Shown here: in pieces, positions 32,824 through 45,300 of the stretch | How the letters are laid out: every line of letters begins with the position of its first letter | Position numbering within the stretch: the first letter of the stretch is position 1 | Origin: Stenocarpella maydis | Lineage: Eukaryota; Ascomycota; Sordariomycetes; Diaporthales; Diaporthaceae | DNA length: 64,000 nucleotides | Assembly: GCA_002270565.1 (NCBI GenBank) | Contig: NQMI01000010.1 | Location: forward strand, 555,791 to 619,790 | Reading direction: 5' to 3' | Translations under genes and position numbers: made by a program | Notes under the pieces: model-generated | Told to the model about the DNA's origin: nothing | The model's database searches: none | The model's input: the letters and a program-made list of their open reading frames with translations, nothing else

Positions 32824-35800
32824 ATTGGCTTTGTGTGAAGTGTTGTTGGTGTAAGTCTGTGTCTTGTCCCGGGTCTCGCGAGCTGGGGAAGGCCGACGCC
32901 TTTCGTGATGCTTAAGCTGTACGGAGTAGGCGGGGTGGTTGAGCCAAGGGGATGGATAACAGGCCAGGCCAGGGCAAACAAACAAACAATCAATCAGTCA
33001 GTCAGTCAGCCCACGCCAGGAAAGGCCCGGACCGCTGCTGTTGTCTGAGATGGGGGATGGCGGGCTCCGCGGTGCTCCTTGCGGCAGTCAAGGGAAAGAG
33101 CAACAGGCGGATATGGCTGGGAAGGCGTCGACGAGCAAGACCAGGCACAACAACCAGGGCGAAGGGGGGGGGGGCGCCCTGTCGAGGAGGGAAGGAACAG
33201 ATGGGACTGCATCGAATTTATAACTCCAAAGAGACACGAGATGGCATCTGTTGGGCCCTTGCGCGTGTCGCGACAGGCAGGATAGGAATACCGCCGAGCT
33301 CGGTCGCGATGCCCGCGTCATTTTTCCTCCGGGGCTTGCTGCCGTGGCGAGCCAGGCTGACTGAGAGTTCCCCAGGTCTCGTCTCCCCACCAATGTGGGT
33401 TGCTCCGTCCAAGGCTGGCGACAAGAGAACGCAGGGCTAGCATGCACTATACTATGTGGTGTAGCCAGTGTACATAGTACATAGTATTACTGGTATTCTA
33501 CCACGGTACGTGGCGTACACATACCAGGGGCTGGCTCCAGGCGGCCTTGCCATGCTGCCATGGCGGGGCCACGCAGGCCAAGCAATGCTTGTCTCCCCCA
33601 CGCCGTCGAGCCGGGACTCGTCTCCATTTCTGGGCTCACGCACTGGCCCTGGTTGGTCGTGTCGCGCCCCGGTGGAGGCTCTCCAGACTTCCTCGCCTAC
33701 TAATAGTGCACACAAGATCCTGTGGGGGGGCAAAACGAGGAAATTTAGTATAGAACCCACCGGGCGCAGGACCATCCTTGGAGGGCGACGTGCAAGCGTC
33801 GGCGAAACTCCGAGGGGGAGGGGCAGATGTTGGCTGTTGGTGGGGCGCACCAATCCCGTCGGCACACTTTCTGAGTCTACATATGTACAGAGTCCGACGC
33901 AATCGTCTCGCATACGGGCACGCGATTGACATCAGACCAAGGCCAGGCTGACAGGCCAATGCCACTCGGCCCTACTTTCGAGCAACCGTGGGAGATCCAC
34001 GTTCCAGGCTACACGCTGTGCCTATCCTATCCTGCCTGCCTTGGCATCGCAGAATCCTCTCTGTCTCCGGTGAGATTTGTATCCCGTTTTGACGGGTCCA
34101 GAATGCAGCGGTGTGCCCCAATGGGTGTGTTGCTTGCAGCTAGACACCCCCCCCCCTTTTCCTCCCGCCGCTTAATCAGGGACGCCGGCGCCAGGCAAGA
34201 GAGCCGCAGGGCTTGTTCAAGCCACGGCCAGTGGTGTGCCCTCCCGCCACGGTCAAGCCAAGCAACGGTGATCTGCAGTCTGCCACAGCCCGAGTCAGGC
34301 TTCTTGGAGCCCCCACCCGCCCTGAGCTTGGGTATTCACTTAACCGGCTGGCTGCTCCGCGGGAGTGGGCTGGAGGTGACGACACCACCAGGGCATAGCA
34401 TAGTCTACCGAGTACTGTACACGCTAATAAGAGAACCCACAGTTCTCGTCGTGGGAAACAATGCGCCATCTCTGCCACTGCGTGTGCAATGCCTCGGCCT
34501 GACTCCTGGCGCGTGGGAAATGATCGTCAAAGATCAATCTCGGACACCACCGCCAGTTTTTGACTGCAATGTGGGAGCACTGTTGCAGGGAACAAGCGCG
34601 ACAGAGGCTCACATGACTACGGCAGCACCGCGGCCCCCGGCAAGCCTGGTATCAGCACGCTGCGTACCAGGGTATCCTCCCTGCTCCGGACTCTGTGCGC
34701 CGCCCACGGCTTCGACTGCATGACAAGAGCTACAGGTCCGACTGCGGGATTGGCCTCGTCTGCCCGGGCGAGAGACATTTTCTAGACCGACATGTGAGAG
34801 ATAAACTGCCATGTGCAGTGCGACGAGCCCGGTTTTCCAAGATGCATCTCTTGCTTCCATCACCGCCTTGGGGCCACTGTTGCCCGCATCACCTGAGGTT
34901 TGCCCCATGCACCTAGGTACTACATAATACCTAGGCACATGTGTAGTACATAGTCCGGATCGGATGGAACCGGGTCCAGTCCCCAGGCTTTTTGCCCCGT
35001 GTCTCCCCGTCTACGGGGTGCAAACCCCCCAATCCGAGATTACACGTGTAATTCTGCACCGGAAACTAGAATTAACCTTATTCCTTGGGTGTAACCTTGG
35101 GGTTATAGCCCTGTTTTTGGGGTAAAAAGCTGGGGAATATGTGGCACTCGTAAAAAATCTGTCCAAAGTTGAGCATCGGTGAAGTCTAGATCCTGTGCTC
35201 CTCTCAGCACGAAGTGGGGGGTCCCTTGACCAGTGGTCATCTACACTAAAGCACAAAATGCCGCTGCCACAGCCTTTTGAAACTAGACACGTGCTACATA
35301 GTACATGGTGTGACTGCGGATAGCAACGGGGTCTGCCAGAGCATCCTTTTCACGATCCCGTGGGCCGTCCTCATTACCTCACCTTACATTCTCGCTTAAA
35401 CACTAGTGTCAGTCTCGGGACGACCACGGTGTTTGGTGGTCCAGTGGTGGCCCGCGGTCTGTGAGGATGCCTGGCGCCACAAGTTTTGCCCAGGGAATCC
35501 AGCGGGCAGTGAGTGCTCGCTGGAATTACAGGTCCATGTCGTTAGAACTAGAATATGGGCATTCGAGACCGCGCATCCTTCTCCAGTCCAATGAGACTGC
35601 CGTAGTACAGAAGCACACGGCCTTGAAACCATAGGAAAAGACTTCAAAATCTTGCTCGGCTCGCTCAACTAAGCCCCGGTAGCCGCACCTCACGCGAGGA
35701 CAACCCCGTGCCAAAGCCCCACCGATTTCCATCTTTGATTCCTCTCAGCCTTATATTCGTGGCAATCATGTAGTCGTGAAATGCGATCAAGTAAGATTCC

Positions 35801-36206
35801 GCACCTCATCAGCTATACTCGGAACCTATTTCTAAACTTGACTTAACAAGAGCCTGCCTTTTATAGCTACTGGTTATATAAGAGTACTTTTAATTACCCT
35901 CGTTTTGAATTTAAAAAGGGGTATAAATTGAGGCTACTGGGAGCTTGGAACTATCATCTCGGAGGTGAAGTAGAGATGAGGCTCGGATGCTTTCCCCATT
36001 TCACGAGACCAGTCCTATAATTGGTTAGTTCAGATGATGTTTACCTAGTACCTAACCATTTCTCTAGGAATTCATAATAGGCGAACTGGGTTTAGAAAAT
36101 GCCCATATCATGTCCTGTTTGATGCATCTGTGTTCGGGGGTATAACAGGGACTGTCTGATCTCTAGTCGCCTCAAACTCCGAACTAGACTGAACCACGCA
36201 GGCCAT
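32824..36206. other. Gene-poor region, 3.4 kb
   Basis: The part next to 32824 should hold the MFS promoter and leader, with the CAAA/TCAG microsatellite at 32976-33010. No confident gene follows; many overlapping ORFs on both strands (for example 33452-33929, 33926-34723) lack family resemblance. Repeated short motifs are frequent: TACATAGTAC at 33471-33480 and in a longer form at 35294-35308, CCTAGG at 34912-34917 and 34930-34935, and a 12-bp palindrome TTACACGTGTAA at 35040-35051. The section 35800-36180 is AT-richer. Confidence 0.4.
32976..33010. repeat. Compound tetranucleotide microsatellite, (CAAA)n-(TCAG)n
   Basis: CAAACAAACAAACAATCAAT followed by four TCAG units, about 150 bp upstream of the MFS start codon. 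Confidence 0.85.
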
Positions 36207-37225
36207 CTACGCTGGCGACTGGTAAATCCAAGCACTAAAACAAAGAATTGGAACGAGGGCAACCGTGATCAAAATAGCCGCTGCCTTCTTGAAAGATGGA
36301 GCCAGTAACCTCATCGTCAGGTCGTGGAATTCCTTGGGTGCATTGCCTCGCGGGTAACGTTGGTGCGGGATCTGCTTGCCCAGATGAGCGCATACCTGCT
36401 CCCACCCAAACTCCTCTTCCAGTGAGAAATAACCAAGCTTTTCTTTGGGAACGAGCCTCTTTACTTGCTCAGTCCTAGAGGTCCCGGTCAGCTCCTAGCT
36501 ACCACAACCGCAAACTATAAGGCATGGGTTATTTGGAGACTCACAATTCCAGGTAATCAGCCTTTATCAGTTTCTGCCCCACAGGATCGCTGCTCTTGCG
36601 GTCGTGGTATAGAACACGGAAGAGCATGACATGCAAGGAGATGTATCTTCGAATGAAGAGGTCATAGGTGGCCATGATCTTCATTGATGTTGCACCGAGT
36701 AGTGGTTCCACCGTTCCTAGGATGTTCGTCACGGACTTTGCCCATTTATAAACATCTCGGTCAACGTGGATGAACTTTGCATTGGGGTAGGCCGCAATTA
36801 TTTCTTCGGTGAAGAATGCGGGGATCTCGACGAGTGTCTGCGGCCGCTGTCAGTAGGTATACCTAGGTATCAATCTCCGCCGTCCAAAAGTCGGGGAAAT
36901 CCTAACATCGTAATCAGCAAACCATTTGTCGAACTCAGCTTTCCCGTACGGCTTGCCGACACCATAATACTTTGCGTTTAGCGCCTCTTCAAAGATTGCC
37001 ATATGCGTGGTCGATTGAACGACCTCGTACATGTGGTACGGTCGGTACCCCAGCATCTTGAGGGCTTGGTACAATGAAAAAGTTCCGGATCTGTGTTATC
37101 GGGGTCAGTATGGCAAGTAGGGAATTACAAAACTAGGTGTCAACTGACCGGCTTCTGCTGGTCACAATCACCTTCTTCTCCCGAGTATACGCTGGTTCGG
37201 GCAGTTGGCCAATGAGGCGAGACAT
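36207..37225 (-). CDS. P-loop sulfotransferase-like protein with a C-terminal membrane anchor, 273 aa
   Basis: Four exons: 37225-37149, 37090-36907, 36837-36545 and 36474-36207, all GT-AG (donors GTCAGT, GTTAGG, GTGAGT) with matching phases, giving 822 nt. The N-terminal nucleotide-binding motif is split by intron 1: KKVIVTSRSR-SGTFSLYQALKMLGY, followed by RPYHMYEVV. Next come KYYGVGKPYGKAEFDKWFADYD, then EIPAFFTEEIIAAYPNAKF and IHVDRDVYKWAKSV (the 3'-phosphate-binding region of this family). Exon 4 carries VKRLVPKEKLGYFSLEEEFG, WEQVCAHLGKQIP and YPRGNAPKEF, and ends in a hydrophobic helix (KKAAAILITVALVPILCFSA) two residues before a short polar end, which suggests a tail anchor. These fungal proteins are annotated as sulfotransferase family or P-loop NTPase; the acceptor is unknown. 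No single open frame covers the gene. Confidence 0.85.
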
Positions 37226-37436
37226 TGCTGCCGGACTTGAGACAGTGGTCATATTTTTGCGATCTTTTCTGGCCTACCAAGAGCACAATACATTGAAGCC
37301 AACCTCGGGTATCGGTCTCTGGTCTCAGACTCTTTAGTGGATCGCACCAAGCAGATATTGGTGGATTGGTTCCCATCGTGATGGATCCCTGCGGTGCGGC
37401 TGAGAGCAGCCTCCTTAATCGTCTTCCCGCGCATTG

Positions 37437-37848
37437 TCAGCCCGTTACTGACAGTAACATCGCTTGGCGCCGGGAATAGCTTGTTCTACACCACTCAAAG
37501 TCAGTCCAGCTCGCAGGAATTCGTTTTGTAACAGGAGCACCATAGTCCATTTCCCGATGCCATCGTGGTGGCAGCTAGGTTCGTTACAATGAATCGCATC
37601 TGTACGTCACGCGGACCATAGACATTGACACCATTTGCCCTCTTGTCAAGTAAAATTGACGCAAAATTCATAGTGATATCGCATTGAACCATCTGAGGAC
37701 CTTGGAAAGGGCCGGTGGTCCTCGATTTAAGAGTCGATGGGAAAGTCTTGATGAGGATCGCAGCAACTTGACTGGCTATAGAAAGATGCTTGGTCCAAGG
37801 CACTGATGCAGGATATCCGTTGGTTTGAGAGTCTACGGCCTTAGACAT
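37437..37848 (-). pseudogene. Unidentified ORF with a probable frame break
   Basis: From the ATG at 37846-37848 (MSKAVDSQTNGYPASVPWTK) the frame encodes protein-like sequence (HLSIASQVAAILIKTFPSTL, DVQMRFIVTNLAATTMASG). It then drifts and stops near 37501. In a second frame of the same strand the sequence continues plausibly as GKWTMVLLLQNEFLRAGLTL then SGVEQAIPGAKRCYCQ, with a stop near 37437-37455. No GT-AG pair accounts for the switch near 37555. I cannot name the family. It may be a decayed gene or an unrecognised splice, and it lies head-to-tail upstream of the sulfotransferase-like gene. Confidence 0.35.
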
Positions 37849-39020
37849 ATCTTCTCATAGTTAGTAAGGAAGGGATATTATAGGGCTTGTGTAGGAGCTC
37901 TAAGCTGAAAAGGAGTTCAAACCCCTAGACAGTAAATAGATCATGCAATATGGCTGAAGCCTGCCGCATACTAAGTGGGGGATAGGCGATTGGATCTTTC
38001 TCAAGGAACTCTCCTGAGTCGGCAGTAAAATGCCGCACATCGACTTCCCAGAACTTATACATTCGCCACATTGACTCTCCCCGGCATGCTCCTTGGTCTC
38101 ATATGCGCTTAGTGTCGTTCAATCTATGCCGGTTGCAACAACTGGAAGCACCGGTCATGGGATCATGTTAGTGTTTTCGGAAAGCTGACCTGCGGGGCGC
38201 CCAAAGGTGAACTCCAAATGCCCGGAGGTGAATAAACATCAAGCAATTACGGCCAGTATTGGGTTGAACAAAATTTGAAGGTGATAACAATCCTTTGTTC
38301 TTTACTGCAGTCCCAAGTTGCCAGTTATCGAGCGCCAGTTATGAGAAGTGGACGCCCTTCGTGGAAGGTATCCTTCTTCATCATCTTGTAAATTGTTCTT
38401 GGTCCTACCGGAATGTTCTAGCATAGATTGTCCGGTTGTTCATCTTGCCATGGCCGATCGTGCTGCTGGTGGGCGCTGTGATTGGTGCACATGCTTGTTG
38501 CCGTGGTCTAAGCCATGAGAAGGCCTGGCGAAGACCACGCGGGCACTGCACTTGAGATCGCACTAGGCATTGCCTAAGATCAATTCTTGTTTTCACAAAA
38601 CCTTAGCGGCGGTCTTCTGCAGCTTTGAGTGGTCTTTAGATGGCCAAAACCTGTGAGAATTCTCAGATGGGCGTTGTTGAATCCCTGCACCGCCACATCA
38701 TAGGAGCCCAAGTCTCAGATGGTGGCGATCTGGGAAGGGATCTGCAAAGACGTCAATCTGTGAGGTCATCAGCCACACCTACCTCCACAAGCTGCTGCTG
38801 CAGGCTTGGGCTGCATTTGGGGCCGACATTACATCACCCTCTTGTTGCAGACAGGTTTAATCCGGAGGTTGGAAGGCGTATTGTATTAAAGATGATTCCT
38901 TCCTCTCTTCAGTCTCGCATCGCCTCCCAGGCTACCAGCAACCTCAAACCAACACACAAGACAAATTCGCTCCAGCCTTCAGCCAAACACCTCTTATTAG
39001 AAATCACATATCCGTTTAAA
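37849..39020. other. Intergenic region
   Basis: About 1.2 kb with no recognisable coding. The last 140 bp have a CA-rich leader (CAACCTCAAACCAACACACA at 38939-38958) typical of a fungal 5' UTR before the next gene. Confidence 0.45.
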
Positions 39021-39594
39021 ATGTCTGGTCTTCTCGGAAACGATAGGAAGCAGAACGAGGGTGGCGTTGCCGATGGTCTGACAGGGGCTGCTAAAACTGG
39101 AACCGGGCGTAAGTTTCTCACAATCTGAATTAACGCTTCAACCGCAATTCATCTCAAGTACAGTCACTGATCATGCCGTAGTATTGGGGAACACTTTGAG
39201 CGGAGTCACGAACACAGTAGGGTTAGTAATGGTGTTATGTTGCTACAATACCCCGATCTTTGTATCGTGCATTTCCTGGAACGTGTTGCTTTGGGACCAG
39301 TACCAGGCAATTAACATGTACCAGCGGTGTTGTCGGTGGTGCCAGCCGTGGTGTTGGCGAGACAGTGAATGCCGTCACTGGCGGTAAGTACCATTCTTCT
39401 ACACACTTTCCCAATCCCTCTGCCTTGGAATGTTCCGATACATCAATTTAGTACGCGCAGCATATTAATAACTTCCCTTAGATGTCGGCAAGCCCCTTGG
39501 TGATGGGGTGTCAAACGTCGGAACAAGCGTTGAGGGAACAGGCCAGAATGTGGCCAAGTCCGCGCGCGATGCTGGCCAGTGGAAGACCAACTAA
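39021..39594 (+). CDS. Small Gly-rich LEA-like protein, 99 aa, four exons
   Basis: Exons 39021-39108, 39182-39221, 39325-39383 and 39482-39594, total exactly 300 nt. Donors are GTAAGT, GTTAGT and GTAAGT; acceptors TAG, CAG and TAG. The protein starts MSGLLGNDRKQNEGGVADGL and contains LLGNTLSGVTNTVG, VVGGASRGVGETVNAVTGG, DVGKPLGDGVSNVGTSVEGT and ends ARDAGQWKTN. The repeated Gly-Val-Thr-Asn/Gly pattern with amphipathic spacing matches a family of small fungal hydrophilic proteins seen near conidiation or stress genes and resembles LEA-type proteins. It has no signal peptide or cysteine. Function is unknown; a protective role is inferred. The gene is invisible as a single ORF because it is broken by introns every 40-110 nt. 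Confidence 0.8.
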
Positions 39595-42311
39595 GTTCCT
39601 AAACAAGGATCATCATCCAATATGATTCCGCATGATATTTTTAATTTAGGGGTATTACGAAGGATCCTCGCCTGAAGAAGTGCGCAGAATGAGATACCAT
39701 AATACAAATTCCTCGCAACCCATGATTCCTGTTGGTCATCCCATCTTGCCTGCATCTGCCTCTGCTACAACTGGGAAGTGAACTTGAAATACTATCGTAT
39801 CGCATCATCTTCCTCGCTATTGTCCTATGATTTCCTGAAAAAAACGCACACTCTTCTTAGTCTTAACTTTATCAGGATCTAATTTCGAGTCCAGCACTTC
39901 CAGCCGCACCGGTTGTATCCCACGAGCCTTCCACAAAATTTCCGACAAACTCGTTACAACGAGAATCTCAAGATTTATTGTCTGTCAGAATTAGCAGCAT
40001 ATACTCGCCGTGAATGGCTGTACGAGCGACATACCTACTCAAGATTGTGATAGATGGCCTTGATACGGTGCTCGTTCTCCGGATCAACGACCGATGCTTC
40101 GCGACCTGGTAATGGCAACTTGATGAGAATGTACTTGAGTGTTACAGCGGTCCCAATTCGGCGGGTTAAACATACCACTTATCAATTCGGACACTCGTTC
40201 GACATGACAGGGACCTAAGCGGGTGGGTTTGTTTTTGTAAGGAGGCTGGTGAGATGTTGTGACGGCACACACGTCCACTGATGGTGGAGCTATGAATGCG
40301 AACGTTATTTCCAGGCCTTTGACAGGCAATGGCTTGTTTGAGACCAGGCAGTCAGCGTCTTACTTATCTGGGTGGGCCCTGAGAACAGCTGTGGATACGT
40401 GCATTGTGGTAGTTGTTTTGGGTTGCCCTCAAGACTTCCTACATTGACCCAGTTGCTCCCTACATATAGTAATCTTGCCAGCTTGCTCTTCTATCATGTA
40501 CGCAGCTTCACAATCATTCTTCCTGGGGTTTCCTCATCAAACCCAGTGTATACTTCCATTTGCCACTCCCAATGTTTTCATCCCGCAGCTTGCCGCGATA
40601 TTCTTGTGTGAAGTCGTAGACAAAACCACGCCCTATATGTCGCTATTATACCTGAGGATTTACAGAACGCGACATGCACCCACGGGCATCTGACCCGGAG
40701 CCGGGACGCCTTCGCGATCCTTCAAGTTGTTTTCGCCCTTGGCTCTGTGCATGCTGGGGCTGAAACCACTGATTCGGTGTGCACCCCAGGACCGTTTATC
40801 AATATCGGACCGATGACTGAGACAGTGACCCTGCCCGCCTTTGAGGGAAATGACTCTTCCTTCTGTGAGTTTCCCGCGTCGTCCGCTTATTGTCTAGGCG
40901 CGGTGGGCTCTCCTGAGTGGCGTGGGGGATGGGGTGGTTGGGGTAAAATCACAAAGCGTCTCACACTGCGATGCGTGACTGCACAATCCAAACCTACCAC
41001 TACAGGCGCTGTGGGAATCTCGGTTGTTCATAATATGCTTATAAGTTAGACCATAGCGTCTGGGGTCCTGCCTCGCGCGCTGACGGTAACTGTCGGAAGA
41101 AATCTATAGTGTCCAGTCTCGATTGAATTTTAGTCGCGTTCTGTCGTCCTTCACCTGATTTCAGCTGGTCTTGTTGATGCCTACTCAAAGTGGCCCAAGC
41201 ATCGAACATTGTGCGCCTTTAATCACACTCGGGCTGATTTTCTTTTCTGTAGGCTCGCTGAGCCGACAACTCCATGTGGTCATAATGTGCGACAAGTGGA
41301 ACTTCATGTTCCGTCCCCAACCTCGGAACTTTAGGGACTCATTGTTACGTCTCTCTCCGTGTAAGACCATCATCCACTTAGCGGGTGCAAACCTGGTCTA
41401 GACATACTCGATCTGGAATATTTTCTACCTAGGAAACGTCTACTCAGGTACTTCCTAGATCTGTTTGGCACCCGTAGTTAATGATCTCCGCATTGTTGAG
41501 ACACTGGCCTCTTCTACCGTAGATGCTTTCCCACTCACGCATGTAACCACTCAATTCTTTCTTACCCAGTTTGCACTCCGATGTCACTTTGGAATCAATT
41601 TCTTCTCGAAGAGGTCGGATATTAGCGCTCGGAAAAACGAATAGTGCACTAGGTGAACGACCACAACATAGCTGTTTGTCAGTTGACCCAGCAACTATCA
41701 CTCATCAAGAGGCCTAATCAATTCCACGCCCAGGTAACATGCTACATTTATATACCTATGTGCTCGGCTTAAAGAGCATGCGCAGCTACGAACAAGTTAC
41801 ATGAATTAGGTACAGATTAAGCTGTATGCATGCGTTTCATACCAACTTTTACTGCTGTAAGTTATTAGAAAGTGGGTGTTATATTCTGGATTGCGGACAG
41901 TGCTCGTGACCGGTGTGCGCTCTGTTGTTCCGGTGCCAATCACTCGTTTCCGAGACTTTGGTTTCATAGGTTTCACAGAAATATGAGGCTACTGCCACGT
42001 GCATCGGTGTTCACGCAACTGGATTATCCGGAAGGGGAAAATTTGGCTGCATTCGGGACCAGGCTAACTCCCGTTGCACTACCCGATTCCAGGCCACCCT
42101 AATGTGCTTTGTTCACAACAGCCACTTTTGTGGTTTTGAGTTGCCCCGAAGTCAAAATGAACCAAGAGATTCAATGTTTATGAAGCTTCAATTAGTACAC
42201 GGAAGAAGCTTTAGGTAGCCGTCACGATCGAACAATCCCCAGGCAACGCAGCTGCTTTCGACAAAACCTGTACGTTTTGAAAGGTCTCGATGATCGCTAT
42301 CGAATAGTATA
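39595..42311. other. Gene-poor region, 2.7 kb
   Basis: No confident gene. One plus-strand stretch (about 40690-40865) could encode a secreted-protein start (FAILQVVFALGSVHAGAETT followed by CTPGPFINIGPMTETVTLP and a GTGAGT donor at 40864), but no in-frame ATG or complete model was found. A CCTAGG palindrome lies at 41428-41433. The final ~400 bp are the likely promoter of the next gene. Confidence 0.35.
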
Positions 42312-45300
42312 ATGTCTCAGATGACTGTCCCCTTCGCAGACAACGCATCCTCTGACACGGATAGCCATATTTCCTTTGACGAAAACCAGCTACCAGAGGG
42401 GACTTGTACCGAATATTCGCTGGTGTTTCCTGGCCCCTGGAACCTTGAGGACGAAAGGAGACTTCTAGAACTGGGATGGACAGAAAGATCAAATGTGGAC
42501 AAATTTTGGTTTCGTCGGTTCGTTCCGTTTTGGACGGACCCGAAATGGGACCCCAAAGTCGAGATTACAGTTAACGGGACAAAAGTCAGGGCTACTAGAC
42601 GCGATACGAGCGCGATTATGCGGCCTGCAATACTACCAGCCGACGAGGGCATCGCGCGCACAAGCTACACTAGGTACGTCACACAGGGCTCAACCTTCAC
42701 AACAACACATTAATAGACGCACGACTTGATACCAAGCAGGCGATGGGGAATAAACAAATCTGTGCCCAAAACTTCCGACGGGATATCGCAATCGGGCCTG
42801 ACACCGGTTGCTCTTGAGACCGCCGTCCCGCCAAATGGCACCCGTCCAGAAGCAACGCAGCAGTGGAGGCAAGGTTTCCAGTCATTCTGGTTTGAGGGAT
42901 TCACCACTCAAGAGGTGTGTTAGATTTGTTAGCTTGAGTGAGACCATACAGCCTGAACAAATCTTCTCCCATCGATTCTAGCCCAAGGTGCATTAACATC
43001 GAAATCAAAATTGGTCAGCTCAGGTGCGTACTCTCCGGGTCTCGAAATTCCTGCATCAGACTTCCCAGATAGGGATATTCACCGGTAGGTATCGACTCTG
43101 CCATACAAACGCGGATTTTGGCTCACTAAGTATACACAGCTTACTGAATCGAGAGAGGTGGACGCGGGAGTCCCTGTCTTCCCCGCAGCGCAACAGTGGG
43201 AAAGAAACGTTTCAAAATTTCGATCTAAGATATAATTTTGACGGAACAGACCGAAAGTACAACGTGGGGGTGAGTACTTATAGCAACGCCGCTTATTGCT
43301 GACGACGCAGTTAATTTAACAGCATTGGGGCTAGGATAACGATCAATTATGGGATGCCTTAAAACCCTCCGTTAAGCTTGCTTCAAGAATTATAAGGTCA
43401 AACCACCCTCACTGGAGGATGCTTCTGGCTGCTATCTATCACATGCGCAAAGTACCGCGGGAAAAAGATGGACGTACCAACGAACAGGAGCAACATCCTG
43501 ATTACGCGAGTACCGATCGCTGTGGCCCGACATGAGCCGTGAAAGAGTGTACCCTTCAGCCAGGAGACTTTACGACCTTCAGTTTGAGGCCGCAAGAGCG
43601 ACTTTAGGGATGCTGATACGAAGTAACTATGTATACCCTTGGTTGCACCAGCTCGGAGAGATCATCGGCTAATGCGATTATGTTTCAACAACTAGAGCTG
43701 AGATGGTCGATATTTGAGAGCGTCCCAGAGCTCAACGGGAAGGCCATGTGGGAATTGGTTCCAGGCACAACCAATTTATCATATCGTATTTGCCTCAGTG
43801 TGAACCTAATTTGGCCACTTCTTGTGGATCAATACGCCGAGAGCGAGAAGATAGGCTACCGAGTGAAGATAGCTATGACCATTCTGCATGGACTGGCAGT
43901 ACGTACTATGTCTCTTGCTCCAGAATTGTCCAACATTACTGATTCGCAGCCGGACTTAGCATGCCTGCAATTGTGAGTTTGACATACACATAGTTATGCC
44001 ACCAGAAACTTCTTCAATGGCATGATCACAGGGCTGCAGCTTGTAGCGATTCTGTCTTCATTCATTCCGGCCAACATTAATTACATATAGTTTCTTCTAT
44101 ATTTTCAACTATTCTAAGGCTGACACTCTTCTTGCCTGCAGTTGCTCACACTGAGATGCTCCAATTTCCGACCTTGGTTCTACATGATATTCCGGGTCTC
44201 AGGGCCACTGATAGGATGATAGATTGTCTTCTAAATTTTGGCGACGAATCTACTGGTCCCCGAGGTTGGACTCCTAGTAGCCAGTATTCGTAAGTTACGT
44301 CCTCATTCAAGTCTAATCCGCTCCGGGTTCTAGCATTTGCGTCATGCAACACATCAAGCCACAATTAATTAATGCAAGACAGTTTCCAAGATGAGGTCTT
44401 TCTGGAAGAGGGAAAGGCTTTTTATAACCAGGTAACGTTGTTTGTTGGAAATTGTATTTTGAAAACACAAACCTAGCTAACGGCGTTGGCTGCAAGCTGT
44501 GGGGCTCAGACTTAAATTTGGCTCCCCGTCTGTCAAGCAATCCATCTTCGTTTACGCCAATCCTACAAGCAAATGGTTGGCCATGGTCCCATCATCAAGT
44601 CTATCTTCAAAGACAGAAAGCTGTTGAATCAGGACTGTACGGCTACTATGCCCAAGGGGCGTATACGACCTTTTTACTTGCGTCACCTGCTCCTGTATAT
44701 ACCTTGCGAACACCCTTGCCGGTAACCAATTATGCTCGCCTCATGCAAACTACATGGTTGGAGAACGATTTCATGAGATATGGATACCAGGCGTTGAAGG
44801 TCACAACTGTAGCAAGTCGGGATATCAAGTCCAGTCCGCTTCAAGCCAAACTGGCCAGTCGATACAATAACTTCGAGTCTTTACTCAGTAAGTGAAGGCA
44901 TATTAATCACATGGGCATTGTTTCATTGAAACCGCCTAGAATATTCTTCTTCCAATTAGTTAACAGTATCTAACTTGTGTATAGTTCCGCTTGTCAGGAG
45001 TAAGGACGTGTACATATTTCTCTTCGAGACTGCACCAGATATATTAAAAGCCCAGCAGCAGTATTTGTTCCTCAGCTTATTACAAAAACTTACAGTCGAT
45101 ACGGCTGGGTTGAATATAATCAAGTTAAGACTTCATTACGAAACAAGAACATGGGCCAGAAGTATAGGAAGATCCAAGATTTATGTTATAGTATTACACA
45201 AGAGATTGGTAGGATTGGCGGTTATATCCAACGCATCATATCAGACGCATCTATTTCAAATTCAGGACAGGTCACTAATAGAATGAATAGTCTATTACGA

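Noticed and set aside
31453..32854. 461-aa and 201-aa plus-strand ORFs across the MFS transporter
   Set aside because: They are antisense shadows of GC-rich coding sequence; the minus strand has all sugar-porter motifs.
43073..43084. 12-nt microexon in the orphan gene
   Set aside because: Splicing directly from 43023 to 43140 keeps the frame with one ordinary 116-nt intron, so the microexon is unnecessary.
45056..45160. Frameshift in the orphan gene between the 44975 frame and the 45151 frame
   Set aside because: An acceptor at 45054-45055 (CCCAG) brings the last exon into phase without any frameshift.
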